Source of the DNA: Mycoemilia scoparia
Lineage: Eukaryota > Kickxellomycota > Kickxellomycetes > Kickxellales > Kickxellaceae
Direction of reading: 5' to 3'
DNA: 13,674 nucleotides
Assembly (NCBI GenBank): GCA_027575805.1
Contig: JANBPU010000386.1
Coordinates: forward strand, 1-13,674
Under the pieces are notes generated by a model, which saw only the letters and a list, made by a program, of their open reading frames with translations, made no database searches and was not told where the DNA came from. Every line of letters starts with the position of its first letter. Within the stretch, counting starts at the first letter, position 1. Below, piece after piece: positions 7,956-13,674 of the stretch. The position numbers and the translations under genes were made by a program.

Positions 7956-9279
7956 TTCTTTTCGAATCTCTGAATTTCTTCTAGCTCTTAAAGTTTGTCT
8001 ATCTATAGGGTTTATCTACAACATAAAAAATTAACTTGTCCCTTGAGCGATAGCTATTAACTGAGTCATGAAGCCACATTGTGGCAAGCCACTCCAAGAT
8101 AGTCTTTGAAAAAAGTCTTTGGGATTCAAACCTTAATGTGACACAAAGAATTCGGCTGTGGCTAGATTATATTTTGGAGTACACACACATGGATATAGAT
8201 TGTGCTTTATGCTTGTAGACTAAATCCTTTGGGCTATTGTTTTTTTACCAAATAGGGAGGGGGAGAGAGATTAGAGAAAAGAGGATTACTGTATGTATAT
8301 AAGTGCTAACTTGTTGGTAAAGATAAAGTGGCAGGCTTCTTTGTGATTATCTTTTACTGTATCACAACTCAAAGCCTCAATCCATGTCTGGCTGACCCCT
8401 TTGAGATGATCGACTTTTCCCCCATTTACTTTCAAAATACAAGCAAACTAGTCGCAGTATAGTTTATATGATTCAATGTGGCCACAAATTTGGCAAAATA
8501 TATATTGTTGACACATTCTCACTTTTTAGAGGAGCTACGCTAAAGGAGGAATGAGCAACTGTAATACCAAGGGTATGTCCAAAGACACCAAAAGCAGAAA
8601 GATCGACTAACAATCTTATCATAAACAGTTGTAAACAGAATAGCGGATCGATGTATTGGGACTCTCTTAACTAATGTTTACAGATTTTTAATAGCTAAAA
8701 TCAAAAATTGGAGCTGAAATGAGTAAATACATCAACCACATTTCAGATTGAGAACTTGGTCATTGAAATAGGGGCTACCATGACAATTTCTTTATCACTA
8801 TAACTAAACATAGCGCAAAAATTGGTAACAACCATTTGCTATCTAATAATTCAATATACATATGATTCCTGTATTATCTGTATTTGACTGCATCTATTCT
8901 AAAGATATAGGTAATACTTGGTTATCTTTGAAGTTTGTAGTTCATCATTTCACTGTAGCAATATTTCTATAATTGGTATTTTGAAATTTCAAAATATAAT
9001 AAACTATTCTTTGGCCAAAAATAAGTGGCCAATAGGTGCGATTCATTTTTCTTTAACTTTCCATTCTATATAAAACTCAAAGCATCACCAGCATATCATC
9101 ATATATGCCTTTATTTATCATGAATATACCAAAATCCTCGAAAACTAGCATAAAATATGGAATAATCATTTCAAAAGGATAACTAAAGGTGATTTAATGC
9201 AAACATTTTGGTAAAGATAAAGTATATATGCCATATATCCGAAACCATTTCAACCTACTAAAAAAGAGAAATAAAGGGT
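7956..9279. other. Intergenic region between divergent genes, no gene seen
   Basis: No convincing reading frame, tRNA or repeat copy was found. It holds a purine tract (about 8255-8285), an interrupted palindrome GCCACA-T-TGTGGC at 8074-8086, a perfect 20-bp palindrome at 8977-8996 (TATTTTGAAATTTCAAAATA), and TTGGCC / GGCCAA arms at 9011-9032 that include a CCAAT word. Any of these could be regulatory; none is demonstrated. Confidence 0.5.
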
Positions 9280-9302
9280 TATAAATAAAAAGATTATAAA
9301 TA
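9280..9302 (+). promoter_or_regulatory. Two TATA boxes (TATAAATA) before the 222-aa gene
   Basis: TATAAATA occurs at 9280-9287 and again at 9295-9302, about 180-200 bp before the ATG. A CT-rich stretch and a CACACACA leader follow. Confidence 0.5.
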
Positions 9303-9479
9303 TCACACCATCCATCTCACAACTTTATTTCCTTCAAACCATATTATTTTTTTTGGATAACCTTTGTCTATTCCACCTCCTCTCTCCTATGTTCTTTAGA
9401 TATTACAAATACACACCTTTCATACAGACAATTCGTTTAACTACAGGTACACACACACATACATTTCCATACCCACAAA

Positions 9480-10148
9480 ATGGCTTTACCAACAGAAAAT
9501 GTAAGCTCAATGGTTGAAGAATTCATGACAAACAACAAAAAAATGGTAAAAAGGATTTGTACTCAAGATCTTGACTACCTTACAAATCTCAATTTTGCTG
9601 TCCACTTTTCTGAATGCACCAACCTGGCTGATTGGTTCATCTTCATTAAAGATGAGTATACCAACAAAATAGCCAAACTAAGTGACCAAGAAAAGGGGGA
9701 CTTTGTAAGTTACATTCTCGACCTAATCAAGTCCTACTTGACTCAATGTCGGGAACACATCCAAACAAAAGTCCAAACCTACAACCAAAGATACGCTGAG
9801 TATTGTGAACTCGAATCCTTTGATAGGATCGATTTTGAAAATAATGTTGTATTAGTAGATTTTGCACCAACTCGGTTGCTGAACAGACTAGATGAGTTTA
9901 TTGGTAAAGTCATGGCTGATATTGCTGACAGTCAATGCCGGCATGCTTTTATCGCATCTGGCCGAAGATTAGCTAAACTATTTTGGGCTGTCATGAAAAA
10001 CACCCAATCTACTGCATCGTTTGTGGCTATCTATACGGATTTGCTTGGCAGTTTTAAGGATGGTAATATGGATGATTGTGAACAGTACCTTCCTCGAGTC
10101 TTTGCCAATCCACTTTTGAAAAGACTTGAATCGTATAATATTGTTTGA
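9480..10148 (+). CDS. Unrecognised soluble helical protein, 222 aa
   Basis: A clean single-exon frame with a good start context (CACAAAATGG) and TATA boxes upstream. The product has no signal peptide or membrane span. It is rich in charged and hydrophobic residues in helix-like spacing (for example LLNRLDEFIGKVMADIAD near 132-149 and SGRRLAKLFWAVMKN near 159-173). It has six scattered cysteines and no catalytic motif I know. Coding character is strong: mixed codons, a balanced composition and a stop well separated from others. I do not recognise the family. An all-helical protein of this size could be a lineage-specific cytosolic or scaffold protein, but that is a guess. Confidence 0.75.
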   Translation: MALPTENVSSMVEEFMTNNKKMVKRICTQDLDYLTNLNFAVHFSECTNLADWFIFIKDEYTNKIAKLSDQEKGDFVSYILDLIKSYLTQCREHIQTKVQTYNQRYAEYCELESFDRIDFENNVVLVDFAPTRLLNRLDEFIGKVMADIADSQCRHAFIASGRRLAKLFWAVMKNTQSTASFVAIYTDLLGSFKDGNMDDCEQYLPRVFANPLLKRLESYNIV

Positions 10149-10350
10149 TTTGAAGAGGAGTATGATATAATGAAGAGCATGAATTTGGTTTCATTTGTGT
10201 TTATTGTTGTTGTTTTTTTTCGAGTACTACTTGCTCACTTCTATAGCTTTATTTCACAAGTTAATAGACAAGATAAGGATTCAAAACCAAAAATTCAATT
10301 GAAACAGAACTAGCAAACTAATTGAGATGATTGCTTTCATTAAATAGATA
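10149..10350. other. 3' flank of the 222-aa gene
   Basis: AT-rich sequence with a T-rich run near 10203-10220. No clear AATAAA signal is present. Confidence 0.4.
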
Positions 10351-10498
10351 GTAGGATTTCACTTGGAATCGAATCTATGGTAGTAGGCAGAAATGGGCCC
10401 TGAAAATTTGGTCCAATCATCAGCCATTCCATATGCAACTACTCCTGGGAACCCATTTTGCCCAAAGCCTTGTGAACTTTGACCAAATTCACTTGTCA
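10351..10498 (-). repeat. Dispersed repeat family 2, copy d (inverted)
   Basis: On the minus strand it reads ACAAGTGAATTTGGTCAAAG, then GGCTTTGGGCAAAATGGGTT, CAGGAGTAGTTGCATATGG, GATGATTGGACC, and ends GATTCCAAGTGAAATCC. It is the only copy in this orientation and, like copy b, has no MITE beside it. The AAGTGAA word is again near both ends. Confidence 0.75.
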
Positions 10499-11146
10499 AA
10501 GACAATGTTATTAGATTTGGTTATGAGGATCAACTCACTGATGTTTCATGGCTGATTACAATTGTAATAGCTGTATAATAATAAGCATCAAAGAACTTCT
10601 GGTTGGGTTTGTGTCTAATGCATTATACTTTTATTTTGAAGTTATCACAAATATCATGGATAATAAGATCTATTTTATTTAAAAAGGGGGGAGAGAGAGG
10701 AGGATTAGCCAGGAATGGAGATATAGGGGAAGATAGATAACGCATTGTGTGCTAAATGATTGCTAACTGGTGTTTTCGCTTATCATGCGCACATGGATAA
10801 GTACCAAGTATGCTAGGTAGGATCTGTGATCTCATCCCGAGCCAGAGAGGGCCTGTGCTACCATGGCGGGCCCCAGAGACTATAACTTTCAGCAAAAGCA
10901 AACCGATTGCATAATAAAAGATAGCTGAGGCATAAACATTTCTCAATCAATTTGCTGCTATTGTTGCTCAAGTTTATTGCATGGGAAATAATAGACAACA
11001 TTTTCCATGATTGAAAAGAAAACTGTACAAATGCACATTGTCCCATAGTGAACCATTACAAATATTATTTTGAGGTTGATGAAGCCCCATAGTTTTAGAA
11101 TAAACAAATAAGCCTCTTATTCCCTTGTTTGCTATTACTTTTTTGG
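10499..11146. other. Intergenic region with a GC-rich island, no gene seen
   Basis: A purine tract lies at about 10682-10702. The segment 10785-10880 is clearly richer in G and C than its AT-rich surroundings and includes GAGGGCCTGTGCTACCATGG and GGCGGGCCCC. Two open frames of 62-64 codons cross it on the minus strand but lack coding character at their ends. It may be the remnant of a mobile element or of a non-coding RNA gene. Confidence 0.35.
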
Positions 11147-11154
11147 TATATAAT
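11147..11154 (+). promoter_or_regulatory. TATA box (TATATAAT) of the reductase gene
   Basis: It lies 62 bp before the first ATG, giving a short leader. The stretch between them is CT-rich. Confidence 0.5.
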
Positions 11155-11208
11155 CTCTTCTACCCTATCCTTACTAATACGCTATTCTACCTTCCTTTTT
11201 AATTCCTT

Positions 11209-13179
11209 ATGATGACTTCTTGGGTGGTTATTTTTACCAGCTCTCTTTTCTCCGTACTTGCCAGCGCTGTGATCCTGGCTTTACCCCCAGTTAGACTATT
11301 TGGTCGACTGTGGAACATTTTGTCTGGTTACAAATTTGATGTCAAAGGAAAGGTAAGTGTGTAAATGAATACCCATACATGTTGTCAATAATATTGTCAT
11401 TAAACCGAGTATAATATCAGACTTATTTTATTATTTTTGACTGTAAACACAAACTACCACCCTCTTTCTATATATATATATATATATGCATATATAGCAC
11501 TGCTATGTAACTGGTGGAAGTAGTGGTTTGGGAAAATGTCTTTCAATGTTGTTGGTAAAGAGAGGGGCTAATGTAACAATTGTGGCTCGTAATGAAACAA
11601 AACTAAAGGAAGCTGCTGAAGAAATTAGAGTGAGTTTATATGTTCTCTCGTATATAATTGCAATGATAAATGTTGGAAATGGATGATACAAAATGTTATA
11701 TTCATTACTCTTTATACTGCTATCACTTTAGGCCTTCCAAGTAAGCAGGGATCAGAAGGTCATTTACATTTCAGCTGACTGTGCAAGCCCTTCGGGCACC
11801 AAGGAGGCAATCAAGAAGGCTAGCGACGAACATAATGGCCAAATACCTTACCATGTATTTTTGTGTGCTGGTAAGAATAACAACCCATTATTTTAATTAA
11901 GGATATTGGCGTGCTTGTATGATCTTATTTTATTAATTGGCATTAGAGCAGAACATATAACAAATATTGAATTCAACTATTTGTTATGCTGATAGGTCAA
12001 TCACTTCCTGGAATGTTTATTGAGCAAGATCCCAGTGTTTTTGAGCGCAATATGAATATAAACTACCTTGGATCAGTATATACTGCTCACGTAAGTAGCA
12101 ACATTGGGTTTGGCATTCATTTACTCCAATGATCGCTTTTATATTCACACTTTTGAAATCGTTTCATTTGTTGCCAACTGGTTTAGGAAAGCGCACGTCT
12201 CATGGCTGAAAATGGTGTTCATGGTTCAATTACTTTTGTAAGCTCTGTACTCGGCTTCTTTGGGCTTGTTGGATATTCTCAGTATGTACCAACAAAATAT
12301 GCCATTAGAGGGCTTGCAGATTCCCTAAGAAATGAGTTGAAGGCATATGGAATCAATGTTCACTGCTACTTCCCGGCAACGATTCTGACTCCTGGATATG
12401 ATGAAGAGGTAATTATTGGCTGTATCTTTTTGTTTTTGGACTTGCTTAACGTAATTGTATATAATAACTATTATTATTATTACAGAACAAAACCAAACCA
12501 AATATAACTAAAGAGATTGAAGGTACTGATGAAGGTCAGACTCCAGAAGTTTGTGCCCAAAAGATGCTTGATGGTAAGTGGTAATAGTATTAAAGAAAAT
12601 ATATACAGGTCACCATATGAGCGGTTATTTTTGAAGGGTGACCTTTTGCTAATAGACTATGATCAATCATTTGGCTGTGTTTGCCCCTTTAATTGTTGGC
12701 CACCAAAAGTCATCCTTCAAAAATAATGATCCATATTCAATTACTAATATAAGTCTTCAATGGTTTGTACAATATAGGCCTTGATCGCGGTGAATACTTT
12801 ATTGCAAGTGATCCTCTAGGGTGGATCTTCCGCTCCAGCTGCAGTGGTAAGTTGGCCACCTTTGAGCAATTTTAATACAATCCTGTAAATAAATTAATGA
12901 TATTCATTAACCCTGTTTGGTGTTTGACTAATACTATAGGGCTTGCTCCAGGCAACAACATAATTTCTGATACAATCCTGTCTTTGGTTGGATGGGTAAG
13001 CTAAGCTATCTAATGCATCATTCAAACTTCATCTAGAATTTATTTTCTATACTACTTGACTTGTTTTATACTAATGCATTATTTTGTTTGTTTAGGTTGC
13101 TCTCCCCATTTGGCGCACCTATGCTGACTATCTTGTAAAAGCCAGCTCTAAACAAAATAACAAGACCAAAACCCATTAA
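11209..13179 (+). CDS. TSC10: 3-ketodihydrosphingosine reductase (KDSR/Tsc10 family), 342 aa, nine exons
   Basis: Exons: 11209-11352, 11498-11629, 11732-11870, 11996-12090, 12187-12408, 12486-12573, 12778-12846, 12940-12995, 13096-13179. All introns are GT-AG, most with GTAAGT donors, and the joined frame is open (1029 nt). The enzyme reduces 3-ketodihydrosphingosine to dihydrosphingosine with NADPH, the second step of sphingolipid synthesis, on the cytosolic face of the ER. Visible: N-terminal membrane helix (about 5-27); Rossmann motif TGGSSGLG (53-60); Arg79 after strand 2, fitting NADPH use; FLCAG (135-139), with Cys where most SDRs have Asn, as in this family; Asn161 in MNINYLGS; Ser189/Ser190; Tyr203 and Lys207 in YVPTK; a hydrophobic segment near 309-329. 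Length is close to yeast Tsc10 and human KDSR. Intron 6 is enlarged by a MITE. A second ATG follows the first immediately, so the start may be Met2. Confidence 0.95.
12618..12733. mobile_element. MITE family 1, copy D, inside intron 6 of the reductase gene
   Basis: This 116-bp unit reads TA|TGAGCGGTTATTTTTGAAGGG ... CCTTCAAAAATAATGATCCA|TA, with a long TIR. Removing it and one TA leaves an intron of 86 nt, in line with the 77-145 nt of the other introns of the gene. This supports insertion into an existing intron without harm to the splice sites. Confidence 0.85.
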
Positions 13180-13189
13180 TAATAGTAAT

Positions 13190-13195
13190 AATAAA
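13190..13195 (+). terminator. Poly(A) signal of the reductase gene
   Basis: AATAAA begins 11 bases after the stop codon. A second AATAAA is at 13256-13261; either may be used. Confidence 0.5.
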
Positions 13196-13312
13196 AACAA
13201 TGAATCAAAGCTCTACCTTGCTTTTAAAAATACCTTAAAGCTCATTCACAAGATGAATAAATTTCTACCAATAAAAACGCTTTTTAAAAGATATTTTCAA
13301 GTGCTTCAAATA

Positions 13313-13412
13313 TGGGCGCTTGCTTTTGAAGGGCTAGTCGCTTAATTTGGCTGTGATTGTGCCTATAATCATTGGCAGCCACCAAAATGTACCCTTCAAA
13401 AACTCTGATCCA
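13313..13412. mobile_element. MITE family 1, copy E, between convergent genes
   Basis: This 100-bp unit reads TA|TGGGCGCTTGCTTTTGAAGGG ... CCCTTCAAAAACTCTGATCCA|TA. The interior TTTGGCTGTGATTGTGCCTATAATCA is in the same orientation as copies B and D. It lies in the 322-bp gap between the 3' ends of the reductase gene and the right-edge gene. Confidence 0.8.
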
Positions 13413-13448
13413 TATGGGCAATAATAAATATTACAATTTTAAACTTGG

Positions 13449-13454
13449 TTTATT
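13449..13454 (-). terminator. Poly(A) signal of the right-edge gene
   Basis: On the minus strand this reads AATAAA, about 48 bases downstream of the stop codon at 13502-13504. Confidence 0.45.
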
Positions 13455-13501
13455 ATAAAAACACTTGTCTACATTTGCAAACAAAAATAAATATAACAAA
13501 T

Positions 13502-13674
13502 CTAGTTATTTTGTGAAGCTTGCTTGTACGACTTCATACGATGCATTATAGAGTCATATGAAAAGTATCTTGCTGCTTGTAAATCATCAGCCCAAACCGA
13601 AGGATCTAGTGGAGTTCCCCCAATACCTTTGATGTGCATGCCATACCCATCCTCAGCTTCATGGTCTGATAAAG
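13502..13674 (-). CDS. 3' end of a minus-strand gene, 56 C-terminal residues, unrecognised
   Basis: The minus-strand frame is open from the window edge to a TAG at 13504-13502. It reads LSDHEAEDGYGMHIKGIG at the start of the visible part, then TPLDPSVWADDLQAARYFSY, and ends MKSYKQASQNN. The mixed codon use, a composition richer in GC than the flanks, and a well-placed AATAAA make it a credible gene end. The visible part is hydrophilic, with one likely helix around ADDLQAARYF. Too little is present to name a family. It converges on the reductase gene. Confidence 0.7.
   Translation of the reverse strand, partial: LSDHEAEDGYGMHIKGIGGTPLDPSVWADDLQAARYFSYDSIMHRMKSYKQASQNN

Noticed and set aside
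8115..8150. tRNA-like GGGATTCAAACC word
   Set aside because: It resembles a T-arm, but no matching acceptor, D or anticodon stems can be folded around it.
10752..11046. Minus-strand frames of 62-64 codons over the GC-rich island
   Set aside because: Two overlapping frames compete, neither has splice or promoter support, and their ends have AT-rich noise composition.
12202..12726. Two separate plus-strand frames (101 and 69 codons) as independent genes
   Set aside because: The first is exon 5 of the reductase gene read through into intron 5. The second spans exon 6, intron 6 and the MITE.

Overview
The window reads as nuclear DNA of a filamentous, early-diverging fungus. It is AT-rich, its genes carry short GT-AG introns of about 70-200 nt, TATA boxes and AATAAA signals are visible, and the intergenic DNA is full of small dispersed repeats. 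Mucoromycota is my best guess, but that is an inference from gene style and not a database result. No rRNA gene, convincing tRNA gene, CRISPR array or prokaryotic operon is seen.

Layout. Positions 1-307 hold a fragment of a minus-strand spliced gene leaving the left edge. Positions 355-952 are a nest of short inverted-repeat elements followed by a second repeat type. Positions 953-2200 hold no convincing gene, only ambiguous coding-like stretches. Positions 2577-5017 encode a 763-residue 12-TM major facilitator transporter with one intron and a very large low-complexity cytoplasmic loop. After it come a candidate small secreted peptide (5233-5376), a 107-residue Tyr/Gln-rich protein (6306-6629), a minus-strand 8-cysteine secreted protein (7301-7810), a 222-residue unrecognised soluble protein (9480-10148), and a nine-exon 3-ketodihydrosphingosine reductase gene (11209-13179), the best identified locus here. 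The last 173 bases hold the 3' end of a convergent minus-strand gene.

The genes do not form a pathway. The reductase makes dihydrosphingosine at the ER, the transporter probably exports or compartmentalises small molecules, and two products look secreted.

The most distinctive feature is repeat biology. Family 1 is a MITE of about 100-120 bp, flanked by TA, with the terminal inverted repeat TGGRTSATTATTTTTGAAGG. It has single copies at 667-782, 6927-7041, 12618-12733 (inside an intron of the reductase gene) and 13313-13412, plus a composite at 410-664 with a perfect 43-bp palindromic junction. Family 2 (about 135-170 bp) has four copies, and two of them abut a family-1 copy through a shared TA.
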